From positions 18,968,271 to 19,032,270 of the forward strand of contig OZ234499.1 in NCBI GenBank assembly GCA_965153455.1: a stretch of DNA of 64,000 bases, in the 5' to 3' direction. The notes below the pieces were generated by a model. That model made no database searches and was not told the DNA's origin. It was given only the letters and a program-made list of their open reading frames with translations. This stretch comes from Sphagnum compactum. Lineage: Eukaryota; Bryophyta; Sphagnopsida; Sphagnales. How positions within the stretch are numbered: position 1 is the first letter of the stretch; each line of letters opens with the position of its first letter. This document shows, piece by piece, positions 37,140 to 47,420 of this stretch. A program made the translations under genes and the position numbers.

Positions 37140-38240
37140 AACACGTTTCACATTCACTTACCATAAAACGGTACTACTCAAGAACTGGCAAGTGTAACAA
37201 AGGCAATTTATTCATGAATGGGGTCAAAAAGGGGCCAAATAATGGGAGATGGCCAAAAGTGATGCCAATAAAACTAACCGAAATGGCAGTTCATAATTAA
37301 CCCCAGTCCATCAGTTCAAAAAAATTTGCCCTCATCATCTATGTGTTCCCTATGTGCGAACTCGTAAGTATTTGTTTACTTGTTCGCGGGCTTTTGATTT
37401 TTCAGCCTTTTACACCTTTCGAATGGGCAACCTCCCATCTAAGATGGCGCCAAAGGGGGGTCTTTTTTGCTGATTTGGCGCAGGTTGATTGGCCCTCACC
37501 CTTAAAAATGATTTTTTCCCCTAGGCCATGAAATCCCAGGATACCCCGCACTTTTCCGTCGAGTCAATTGCGTGCCCATCCAGGGCACACTTACCTACCC
37601 AAATTGAATGCGAAACTATTTGAATCCCTTTTCACACACAGCCAGCAAGGGAGATAGAAACCCAACGACCTAAAAAAAGCCCATTTGTTCAAACCCAGGT
37701 GCCGCCTTCTCATTGGTGCCAGTCTGGTGGACTCCTCGATCTGGAGGCGCACAACTTCTTGGCGCGTTCTCATTGGGCGATAAAATTGAACGTACAACTA
37801 AAAAGGTCAGCTACAAATGGCTAATTCGAGAGGCCAAATAACGACGTGTCAGCTCCTGTGTGGTGGGGCCCAAATGGGGACAAATTTGTTGCCATGCCGG
37901 TCGGACAAAGCAGGTCCATCGGTCAATGCGCCCAGAAATGGGCCGCACGGGCGAAGGCGCGGCCGCGGACGGGGGAAGTTAACGGGTTTCAAGTTTCCCG
38001 CCTCTGCTCATCACCTGCTAACCGGCACCCGTCAAGAGTCCTGGTTCAGTTAGTACCTCGTTTAGTAATTTTCGCTGGGGGGTAAGTAGTAAGATAGTAA
38101 GGTACATCAAGGGGCCACAGTGAACTAGCAACTGCCAATGCAGCATGACGGATGAATGATAAGTGTTCAAGAAACAGTTTTCTGTTGGGCTCCAGTTCCA
38201 TAGCTAACCATGGTAGTTAGCTCAGTTGCCCTTTTTTTTC
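37140..38240. other. Stretch without recognised gene; expected 5' LTR absent
   Basis: This is where the 5' LTR of the chromovirus should lie, but no match to the 31 kb LTR is visible. The last ~300 bp (37.85-38.1 kb) is GC-richer and may be a promoter flank of the p24-like gene downstream. Confidence 0.45.
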
Positions 38241-38287
38241 TACCTACCTACTAACAACTCACAAGCAGGTTGTTATTAGGTAGGTAG
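38240..38287. repeat. Inverted repeat of CCTA/TAGG units (hairpin)
   Basis: Arms 38240-38258 and 38269-38287 pair at 18 of 19 positions around a 10-nt loop. A (CCTA)n microsatellite follows at 38343-38367. Confidence 0.75.
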
Positions 38288-38639
38288 TAAAAACAGCCCT
38301 TTCCCATGTATGAACCATCTACTCAACTAGTAATTACCTATTTTCCTACCTACCTACCTACCTATGTATGAGAGCTATTTCCTACACAATTGGTTACCGA
38401 GGTGAAACCAAACGTTAACCCAGTTTGAGGTTCATCCATAACTGAGTATATAACGGGCATCCAGTGGATGGTGCGCTGGTGGGTGCTCGTTCACTGTGGC
38501 CACATAAAGGTACATGATTCCGTTTGCAGCTAGTTAATTGTTAATTGGACTGGAATGGTAGTAGGTCCGTTAGCTTAACTGAAGGTGGCCTTGCCTGCCA
38601 CCAGCGTGTGTGAGTTTTACCGGCAGGTAGCAAATGGCC

Positions 38640-38960
38640 GTTCTTGCTTCTCGCCTTCTTTCTCCTCCCTCTCTCGCTCGCTCGCAGAGGGAGCTCGCCT
38701 CAGACGCTCGGTCAGTCGCTCGCAAAGGGAGCTCGCCTCGGACGCTCGGTCGCTCGCCCTCTCTCTCTCTCTTCATGGCACTGGATTGACGACGGTCGTT
38801 TTGGTTCCCGTGGTGCCGCCTTCGAGAGCCCCTTTTGGAGCTGTGTAGTAAGTATCATCGAGAGAGAGAGAGAGAGAGAAGAGCAGCAGTAGGAATGAGT
38901 GTTTTTTTAGGTTTTTGGATCGCATCGGTGAGTGTGGACGATCTATGATCATGGCGTGTG
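38640..38960 (+). promoter_or_regulatory. Probable promoter/leader of the p24-like gene
   Basis: CT-rich tracts, CpG-rich blocks with a duplicated 'gggagctcgcctc.gacgctcggtc' phrase (38688-38712 and 38728-38752) and a (GA)n run at 38860-38879 are typical of plant core-promoter or leader sequence. It lies 150-450 bp upstream of the first p24 exon. Confidence 0.4.
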
Positions 38961-39108
38961 CTGCTGCGGGGCTTCCTCAAGGTTTGCCTTCTCATCTCCG
39001 GGAGTATTATGTTGTATTTAGTTGTAGATGCTCAGGGAGTTTTTAGTGTACAACTTGATCGTATTGGTAAAGCAGCTGTCGGCGTCCTTCCTCGCGCCAG
39101 ATCCTGTC

Positions 39109-40424
39109 ATGGATGCCAAGCTCTTGTTGTCTGCAAGTCCACTCCTCCTGCTGCTGCTTTTGCTGTTGCTGCTGCTGTGCAAGCCTGGCCTGTAGTGGAA
39201 GGATTGCAGTTGGAGGTGACTGGCAGGACCACCAAGTGCATTGTATTGCGGAGGAGATTCTGAGTGATGTTCTCGTCGTCGGTGATTACAAGGTCGTCTC
39301 CACTTCCCAGGTTTAGGCCTTAGTGCAACCGCTAAGGTTCGCATTCTCTCTGTCTCTCTCGCATTGCTTGTTTTTCGTCTTTTTTTTTCGGGTCTCTGTC
39401 TATGTGTTTGTGTTGTGGCTTTTTTTTTCCCCCTTGTAAATGAGAGCGATCGGTGTTGTGGTCGGTGCTGCGATCGAGGCGGTCATTGCCACTTGAGCTC
39501 CTGCAATTATTTATTTACCAGTTTTAGCAGGATTTGTGAGACCCTGGGAAGGTAGTTCTTACTCTCACTAGCTCTTAGAGGGACGCGGATGGTATTTTCT
39601 ATAGCCACTGGACCTGAGCCTTGTGAATCTCAAAGTTGTATGGATCGATTGAGTCCGCATTCTGTGTATTGTGTGTCATGGTTTGTTCTTCAGACAGAGC
39701 TTGGAAACGTCAGCTTCGTTTCACTGGAGCTAAAGACCTTGCTGAAGGATCAATGATCGGATTGTCTTCCTTCGGAACAGACTTACTAACCTAAGAGATC
39801 TGTCCTGGATTCTTTAGTTTTGAGCTGATATTGTCTGATGGTAGGTGTTAGCATGGTCATTACAGTGGCAGCCTTTTCCAGATACTGGCCAATCTTGGGC
39901 TGCATGGCCGAATTGGATTTAGTATTGCAGGTGACATCACCACGCGGAAAGCAGTTGCATCCTCTGGAGAATGTGCATTCAGGACAGTTTGCATTCACAT
40001 CGAAGGAGTCAGGAAAGTATGTGGCCTGCTTCTGGTTGCAGAGTGCACACCCGAATGTCCATCTCAATCTTGCACTTGACTGGAAGACAGGCGTTGGGGC
40101 AAAAGATTGGGTATCCATCGCCAAGAAAGAGAAGCTGGATGTGTGGCCTGTAATTATAGCCGTGCAAGTTTTTCTTTTCAAATCAATAGTATCATTCTAG
40201 TGTTCTCTTCTTTGTTTGCATGGCAGTTTTCATTGTCCAAGTGCCTGTTCTGCTAGAAAAGTCAAAACGAGCAAGCGAGGGTGTCATTTGCTCCTCAATC
40301 ATGTCAGCTCAAGGTAATTTGCTTTTGGGCTTTCAATTTGAGTGCAGGGAATGGAGCTTCAGCCCAGGCAGTTGGAGGAGGCTGTGGGGTCAATACATAA
40401 GGAGATGTTCTACTTGAGAGACAG
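39109..40424 (+). pseudogene. p24-delta (EMP24/GOLD) cargo receptor, damaged and lacking last exon
   Basis: Three exon-like blocks fit plant p24-delta. Exon 1 (39109-39310) begins MDAKLLL, then a long Leu tract ending LCKPG (signal peptide). It contains LEVTGRTTKC in a second frame and AEEILSDVLVVGDYKVVS in a third. The second shift is caused by a 5-bp duplication (attgt) near 39241. Exon 2 (39931-40140) has clean splice sites and encodes VTSPRGKQLH, GQFAFTSKESGKYVACFW and LDWKTGVGAKDW..VAKKEK-like sequence, the core of the GOLD domain. Exon 3 (40348-40424) encodes GMELQPRQLEEAVGSIHKEM and YLRDR, the coiled coil. The final exon (transmembrane helix and KK/FF tail) is not found before the satellite at 41.0 kb. 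p24 proteins cycle between ER and Golgi and select COPI/COPII cargo. Two frame breaks in exon 1 and the missing anchor argue for a pseudogene. Confidence 0.75.
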
Positions 40425-41027
40425 GTAGGATGGTACAACATTCCCATCTAGCTGTTTGATTTCTTTTGAGTTTCCTGTCAGCTGCTACCATATGCTTGTG
40501 GAGCTGAGAGAAGTCTGCATAGTGTCGAGGGTGTACGTGAGCAATGCTTCCCACTTGTGGTTGCATTGGAGAAATGCATTTAAAAGGCATCTTGACCTGT
40601 AGAACATTGATTGCTCGAGTTCAAATTTAGCAGTTGACGAAAGTAGATGTGCTGGCTTTATTAGCTCGTTTCAAATAGTTGAACTGGCTGGTAGTCGAGG
40701 GAGGACAGCAGCCGGCGAGATATCAAGATGAGCTTGAGGTTTTAAGGGAAATGTGAGTTGTTTCTGCCCTCCCTCTTTTCGGGACTTCAGTACTACCTAT
40801 AACTTTGTTGAAAGTCTCTGGCGACACTGGTGAAGGTGGCCTCACCAGGATTATGTGAAAACAGAGATTCGAGGTGAAGCTACACTAAAGTATTATTATA
40901 AGAGTGAATCTGGCCTGCTCTTCCTCTTCCTCCTCAGTTGTCCAAGGACCCATTCGAACCCGTGAGGAGAAGTAAGGTTGGGCATTTGATGATCTCAGAG
41001 CTTCTTCGGCAATGCTTGGTATGTGAC

Positions 41028-42690
41028 CTCCGTATTTGTCAACCCCGTGTTCCTGAAGGAAGGTCGCGTTTGCTTGATCATCCAACTCTCCTTTTTTTAG
41101 TGTGTCCTTTTCTAAAAAGTGTGGCATGTTTTTTATTTATCGCGGATGCACACCTCTTGATCGGCTGTATGGCATTACAGACCGCTCGATCAGTGATGAT
41201 CGCGGTCTGTATGGGCCAATTGGCGTGGGCTGTATGGCATTGTAGACCGTTCGCGATCTGTACGGGCCAATTAGCGTTTAAGAGGTGTTCACCTTCGATT
41301 CTTAAAAAATGAAACCTCATGAACCCCTCACCTTAAATTTCTCACCATTTGTATGGTTCCCCTCCGTATTTGTCAACCTTGTGTTCTTGAGGGAAGGTCA
41401 GGTTTGTTTGATCATCCAACTCTCCCCTTTTTAGTGTGTCCTTTTCTGTAAAGTGTGGCATGTTTTTTATTTATCGCGGATGCACACCTCTTGACCGGTT
41501 GTATGGCATTACAGACCGCTCGATCAGTGATGATCGCGGTCTGTACGGGCCAATTGGCGTGGGCTGTATGGCATTGCAGACCGTTCACAGTCTGTACGGG
41601 CCAATTAGCGTTTAAGAGGTGTTCACCTTCGATTCTTAAAAAATGGAACCTCATGAACTCATCACCTTAAATTTTTCACCGTTTGTATGGTTCCCTTCCG
41701 TATTTGTCAACCTTGTGTTCTTGAGGGAAGGTCGGGTTTGCTTGATCATCCAACTCTCCCCTTTTTAGTGTGTCCTTTTCTAAAAAGTGTGGCATGTTTT
41801 TTATTTATTGCGGATGCACACCTCCTGACCGGCTGTATGGCATTACAGACCGCTCGATCAGTGATGATCGCGGTCTGTACAGGCCAATTGGCGTGGGCTG
41901 TATGGCATTGCAGACCGTTCGCGATCTGTACGGGCCAATTAGCGTTCAAGAGGTGTTCACCTTCGATTCTTAAAAAATGAAACCTCATGAACCCCTCACC
42001 TTAAATTTCTCACCATTTGTATGGTTCCCCTCCGTATTTGTCAACCTTGTGTTCTTGAGGGAAGGTCGGGTTTGTTTGATCATCCAACTCTCCCCTTTTT
42101 AGTGTGTCCTTTTCTGTAAAGTGTGCCATGTTTTTTAATTATTGCGGATGCACACCTCCTGATCGGCTGTATGGCATTACAGATCGCTCGATCAGTGATG
42201 ATCGCGGTCTGTACGGGCCAATTGGCGTGGGCTGTATGGCATTGCAGACCGTTCGCGGTCTGTACGGGCCAATTAGCGTTTAAGAGGTGTTCACCTTCGA
42301 TTCTTAAAAAATGGAACCTCATGAACTCATCACCTTAAATTTCTCACCGTTTGTATGGTTCCCCTCCGTATTTGTCAACCTTGTGTTCTTGAGGGAAGGT
42401 CGGGTTTGCTTGATCATCCAACTCTCCCCTTTGTAGTGTGTCCTTTTCTGTAAAGTGTGGCATGTTTTTTAATTATCGCGGATGCACACCTCCTGACCGG
42501 CTGTATGGCATTACAGACCGCTCGATCAGTGATGCTCGCAGTCTGTACGGGCCAATTGGCATGGGCTGTATGGCATTGCAGACCGTTCGCGGTCTGTACG
42601 GGCCAATTAGCGTTCAGGAGGTGTTCACCTTCGATTTTCAAAAAATAGAACCTCATGAACCCGTCATCTTAAATTTCTCACCGTTTGTTT
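41028..42690. repeat. 334-bp satellite, five units, with hairpins
   Basis: Five head-to-tail units of exactly 334 bp, shown by the landmark CGGATGCACACCTC moving by 334 from unit to unit. Each unit holds two ~65-bp subrepeats (TGTATGGCATT.CAGACCG ... GGGCCAATT.GCG). Each subrepeat has a dyad. The first is CAGACCGC ... GCGGTCTG around GATCA-GTGA-TGATC (41178-41209 in unit 1). The second is CAGACCG-TTCG-CGGTCTG (42245-42262 in unit 4). Units 1 and 3 share variants that units 2 and 4 do not. An 80-codon minus-strand frame recurs in every unit. Confidence 0.95.
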
Positions 42691-43478
42691 GATATTTATT
42701 TGGTAAAGGTATCTTCCTATTGAAGAATGGCTGAGTCGTTTTTTTGGTTTCGAAATTATAATATAAATTTGTGCTGCGATAGCCGTGCTCACGGATTCGG
42801 CATTCCGGGTGAGATGTTTTTTGAAATCGTAATTACCGTGCAAGAATGTGCAACAATTATTTTGAGCAATGTTAGAGGTGTGCACTCGATAATATATTTT
42901 AGTCACATATAAATATAGACTTAACTAATATGAAAGTTGCATCCTCAAATTTCAGTTTTACAACAAGGAACGACACATGTCGATCAGGATGCTTCAGAGA
43001 TACATCTATGCTTAAGCCATGCTCAAGAACCAGATATTGATCAATCTAGCACCTTGATGCTCCCGTTAATTAGCATATAACCAAAAAACAAAAGAAAGAC
43101 CCACCACCATAATCAAGTGAGATAGTGCAATATTTGAAACATTGGTATTCACACCTGTGTTAGGCAGATAAGCCCAGGGTCTGATTGGTCATCGAAGGAC
43201 ACAAAGCTCAATGAGAAAGAGTTCAAAAAATACCATGACTGCACAAAATGTCATATTTGGGTGTGATGCCGAATATAGGGCCAGTAAATCAAAAGATGGG
43301 AAGAGTCCAGCAGCCTTAAAAACCACCGGTAGTTCTACATGTCATTTCTTTCTTCATAACAAGTTGAGGAATGACCAACCAAGACCATGAGACTTTTTTA
43401 GCCAAGGACTGAGATTCAAACAGCAGAATCAATCCTTTGTTGTTTGGCGAAGCCCTCATACAGGTATTGTTCATCACC
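42691..43478. other. Stretch without recognised gene
   Basis: No repeat or domain is seen. The right part may be intron of the SUV3 fragment. Confidence 0.45.
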
Positions 43479-43987
43479 TCAAGGGGGCGTGTCAGAGCAG
43501 TGAGGGAGTGGTGGAGCAATGGAAGATCCTCTTTGTCTAAACATGTTACTGCACCCTCTGGAAACTTTGATCCATATCTGCCTGCTCGATCTACACAAAA
43601 CACTCCTCCACTCAAGTCAAACTTCAACTCTGCAACAATTTGCTGGGTGCTTGATGCATAAACATCCTGCATTATAATCCCGTATGTTTTCCCAAAGAAG
43701 GCTTCGTATAATAGTTCAAAGAACTCATTCAAGGGTTGAAGAAGGCACTGCCACCAACCTAAAAACAACCAAAGCAACTAGCATCTTGAAATAAGAATAC
43801 AAACACTACAGGTGTCCTGTAATTTTGTTTGATTTCAGCCACAGTCAAAGCCCGCATAGAAGTGCCATCAGATTTCTCAAGCGTGGAGAAGGTGACGCGC
43901 CTAATATTAAGGTTTAATCCCATCCCAACAGCATCATTAGCCACCAAAATATCCGACCCACTGGCCACATCATTGAAGAGCGCTGCC
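43479..43987 (-). pseudogene. SUV3: SUV3-type mitochondrial RNA helicase fragment
   Basis: Two minus-strand exons are recognisable. Exon A (about 43987-43818) encodes [36 protein letters not shown] and LTVAEIKQ. Exon B (43590-43479) encodes RAGRYGSKFPEGAVTCLDKE and DLPLLHHSL. Together they are the end of helicase domain 2 of SUV3, the DExH helicase of mitochondrial RNA turnover. Between them the expected QIAGR sequence is damaged: an extra A shifts the frame after EIKQ, the donor reads GA instead of GT, and the spliced codon before RAGRY would give Asp instead of the motif-VI Gly. No other SUV3 exon is recognised within several kb on either side. It is best read as a gene fragment. Confidence 0.75.
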
Positions 43988-44029
43988 TGCCCGTAGCATT
44001 CAATTCAATGTATGCATCTGGTAAAAGCC

Positions 44030-44150
44030 CATGGCCCCCTTCACTAGCCATTCAATAATGAAAAAAAAGCTTTACGAAAAAAAACTTTACCCTAAACCCT
44101 TCCCCCTCCTCCTCCGTCCAAACCCCCCCTCCCTCTCATAATGAATCTGT
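44030..44150. repeat. Fragment of the C-rich ~1.07 kb repeat family
   Basis: 'gccattcaataatgaaaaaa' followed by C-rich and A-rich tracts matches the block at 7155-7210 and 9660-9720. It lies directly upstream of the SUV3 fragment. Confidence 0.6.
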
Positions 44151-44340
44151 AAAAGAAGCCATGCTATCTCAAAAATGATAGAATTGGCACAAAGGTCATT
44201 GTATGCACATACTCCTTCTAAACAAATTGACATAAACACATGTAACATTATAGACTGACCTAAGTAATCAATAAAGAAAGTCATGATTATAGAAGCCAAA
44301 CAAATGGCGAAGGAAAACAAGGTCACATTCAATATTGCTC

Positions 44341-44571
44341 TCAGGTGATAAAGTTGCAACTGGTCAAGAATTGCAGTTCAAAGGTAGCGTGTCCATGAGC
44401 ATGGTAGACCAGTTGACTTCCCTGGGTGACAGCTATCCTACATTCAGTGGGGCCATGAGCCTTCACTGGTTTCTCCACTAAAGAATTACACTTGATGCGT
44501 GCAAAACAAAAAAAAACTGACTGCAAAGCCATTACAAGTATTTTTCTCACAATTCTTACAACAATGAACAA
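44341..44571 (-). other. Possible exon of unknown gene
   Basis: The minus-strand frame contains CNSLVEKPVKAHGPTECRIA and LVYHAHGHATFELQFL, which looks like real protein composition. I do not recognise it. It could belong to the SUV3 fragment or to the ORF upstream. Confidence 0.25.
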
Positions 44572-44718
44572 TCTGCATTTTTTTGAGCTTTCATTGCTTT
44601 TGCATCAAGTATCTACATCGCAATCAATCCTTCGCAAAAAGATTAACTACAAAACTATCACAAGCATTTTTTCTCACAATGCCGACAAAAATGAACGATT
44701 ACTATTACGATGACAAAT

Positions 44719-45174
44719 CTATTCGTTCTTGTCATCAATGTCGTCACTAGGCGTTTCATATATGTCGTCAGGATGCGTTTCACATACGTCGTCACCATGC
44801 GTTTTAACACTCACCAGCATGTTCGGAGGTGGATTGCGGACCAGATTATCAAGTTCTGGGAACCATTCTACGTATATGGGGTGATACAATGTATAACAAC
44901 GTCCGCTATACCGATTTCTTTCTCTGGCTTCTATGTATGCATGGATGACGAGATGGTCAACCACCCCAAGGTAAACATGGGCCAGAATGTCGGGCATTTG
45001 CTTTTCCCACTCATCAGTGGCAGGGGCAAGCAACTTATGCAGGTCAACGATTAAAACGCGACCATTCTCCTTATATTCCCATGCATCGTATTCCCCGGCC
45101 CAAAAAAACTTAAGGATGTTGGATCGAACATGCGAGGGCATGTCCGTCAGGTTGGTGGCTTCGAGTTCTCCCAT
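44719..45174 (-). CDS. Unknown 151-aa protein with acidic C-terminal repeats
   Basis: An uninterrupted minus-strand frame of 151 codons starts MGELEATNLTDMPSHVRSNI. The middle is rich in aromatic residues (FFWAGEYDAWEY, YTLYHPIYVEWFPELDNLV). The C-terminus consists of three degenerate acidic iterations (GDDVCETHP, DDIYETPS, DDIDDKNE), which at DNA level are ~27-33 bp repeats of a 'cgtcgtca..atgcgtttca.at' phrase (44730-44805). Composition is less AT-rich than the flanks. No signal peptide or membrane segment is seen. Family unknown. It may be a small transposon-encoded or host protein. Confidence 0.4.
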   Translation of the reverse strand: MGELEATNLTDMPSHVRSNILKFFWAGEYDAWEYKENGRVLIVDLHKLLAPATDEWEKQMPDILAHVYLGVVDHLVIHAYIEARERNRYSGRCYTLYHPIYVEWFPELDNLVRNPPPNMLVSVKTHGDDVCETHPDDIYETPSDDIDDKNE

Positions 45175-45599
45175 CTGGAAAAAAATACGATTGTGAAACT
45201 GAAACTATTTTGAAACAAATGGACAAAAAATTGACGCCTCTTTGAAGACCATAAACGCCGATAAAAAACCAACAACAATTGATGATCAACAGAACGCCAT
45301 CAAAAGGATTAGCGATGACCGAAAAAACCAATTCCGCACCTTTCTAGACGAACGAGCTTGTGAATTGTCCACAGAGGGAAGCTCAGGGCTGTGCGATTCA
45401 AGTATATATCAACAACCTGCCAAAACAACCTTTACGTTAATGATTCAATGAGTCGACCACCCTGTGCAATCTTTTATATTGCATTGAGTTACCTTGAGGT
45501 CTGTTTCATTCAAGGCAAAAAATCTTGGCCCACCTGTAACGATACGTTCGGAATCATAGGATTCTCAGAGCTTATTTACCTCCTTTAACGTGAGATCTT

Positions 45600-45775
45600 G
45601 GCATTGCGAAGGACAGGCCCAAAATCTCATGCACATTTTCTTTCAAATGCGGTTAGTAGAAAATGCTTTACGTGAGATCATCCATTTTGATTCCAACGTT
45701 ATCTCCACCACGATGCAAATCTTGCCTCGAACATTTTTGGTCGTTGGATTATTTTCAGAAATATCAACATGAACG
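45600..45775. repeat. Dispersed ~180-bp repeat, copy 1
   Basis: Same orientation and order of phrases as 47240-47420: 'ctcatgcacattttc', 'gtgagatcatccattttgat', 'cgaacatttttggtcgttgga', 'atttcagaaat'-like. The two copies are clearly diverged. Confidence 0.6.
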
Positions 45776-47239
45776 TTACCAAGATTTGCTAATAAACACG
45801 GCATGCTCGATGTTGGGCGGAAGGAATGGGACGCAGGAGCCGCGCAAAATATCTTGCAATCCAGGTTGACCTTCGAATACGGTTCGTGTCTCAATCGAAA
45901 TGCTCGTTGGCTCCCGTGCGAACGACAAATCAAACCAAGGGATGCGGTTATGTGCAATCACAAATTAAAGCATAGCTGAGAGGAATTATTGTACCTACCT
46001 GTACAAAATCTTATAAGTATTATCGATCCAGTTACATATTTGAAGAACCAAAGTATAAGAAAAAAAGAAACCGAAAAAACATAAAAAAATAAAATTAAGG
46101 TTGTCAAAAGTTACAAATGCCCAAAAAAAGGTCGTAAAAGAAAAAAAAACATACAAAATGAGATAAACAACAAAAATTGTCAGAAGAAAAAAAAGGCGAA
46201 GAAATTACATTTTATTTGAAAACTCAAACCCCCTAAAATTTAAAAATTGACCATGAAGAATAAAAAGGAAAAATACACAACAGAGAAATAGTTTTTTCCA
46301 AACATCGTAGAAAATGAAAACCACGGATGAAATAAGAAATATGAAACCAACCTTTCTAGCAAGCACAACAAATAAAAAAGAATAACATAGAAACTAACAA
46401 AACCAAGGGGAAAGTATCTATAGAAAACCCACGAAAATGGAAACTTTACAACTCTAAGAAACAAATATTTAGAAAACTCTAAAATTCCCTTTTAATTTGT
46501 TACTCTCTTACTTTATCTTGTCGATAATCAAAATTTGCTAAACTGAATTGTGGATCATTGCCAAACTGGCTACATCGCAAACTTGGAAAAAAAAATGTTG
46601 TCCAAGGTTTAGGGCGTCCTTTTTCTTGGGGGAAGAAATTGCCCCGAAAAAATAAATAAATTCGAAATATAGGGATTTTTGCCGATTTGAAATCACCGAA
46701 AACTAAGAGATCAAGGGAAAAACCAAAACCAAGAAGAATAAAAAGAAATGTGAGAAGGAAAAAGAAAGTAAAGGAGGCTTTTACAGATCTGATGTTGTGT
46801 GCAACCTCCTGATTGAATAAATAATAAGTACCCCTGGTTTATAATGGGGGTATTAGTGAAGGTTGAAAACGGCACCAACAAGTCTCGGGAATAGAAGTCC
46901 GGCCTTTCTGAGCGATTGGCCAATCAAATTGGCTTGTTGTAGAAAACAAATTGAACTTGGGAGGCATCGCATCCATTTAATAGGAGAGGTGACTAGCGAG
47001 GATGAAATGACTTTCGTAGCTGTGTAGGTATTAAGAGGAGAGGTTAACAGCCCGGATGAAACCACTCCCGTAGCCGTGTATGTGTGTGATATTTAGCCAT
47101 CGTTTTGCATGCTGAATTGATGGCGGAAGTTTCAGGACCTGCGGCGAACGAGATTGGTGAGAGTGAGCCTTGTGACTGTGTGGATGGTCGAACTTTCATC
47201 GGATTCTAGCTGTTGAATTATTTCCTTTCACATGAGACC

Positions 47240-47420
47240 TACCAGGGCAAAGGACACGTGAAAAAACCTCTCACGCATTTTCCTTGCAACGTGCGCTCAG
47301 ATTGGGAAAAAATGGTCTTGTGCGAGATCTTCCACATTGATTGCATACGGATATTGACCACATAGTAATTCTTGCATGGAATGTTTCCGATCGTTAGATT
47401 CATTTCAAAAGATGTAAAAT
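47240..47420. repeat. Dispersed ~180-bp repeat, copy 2
   Basis: Counterpart of 45600-45775, with matching phrases ('ctcacgcattttcc', 'gcgagatcttccacattgat', 'ggaatgtttccgatcgttag'). Confidence 0.6.

Noticed and set aside
37800-38090. Plus-strand frames of 78-79 codons in the GC-richer stretch
   Set aside because: Two overlapping frames, no domain, likely promoter-side sequence.
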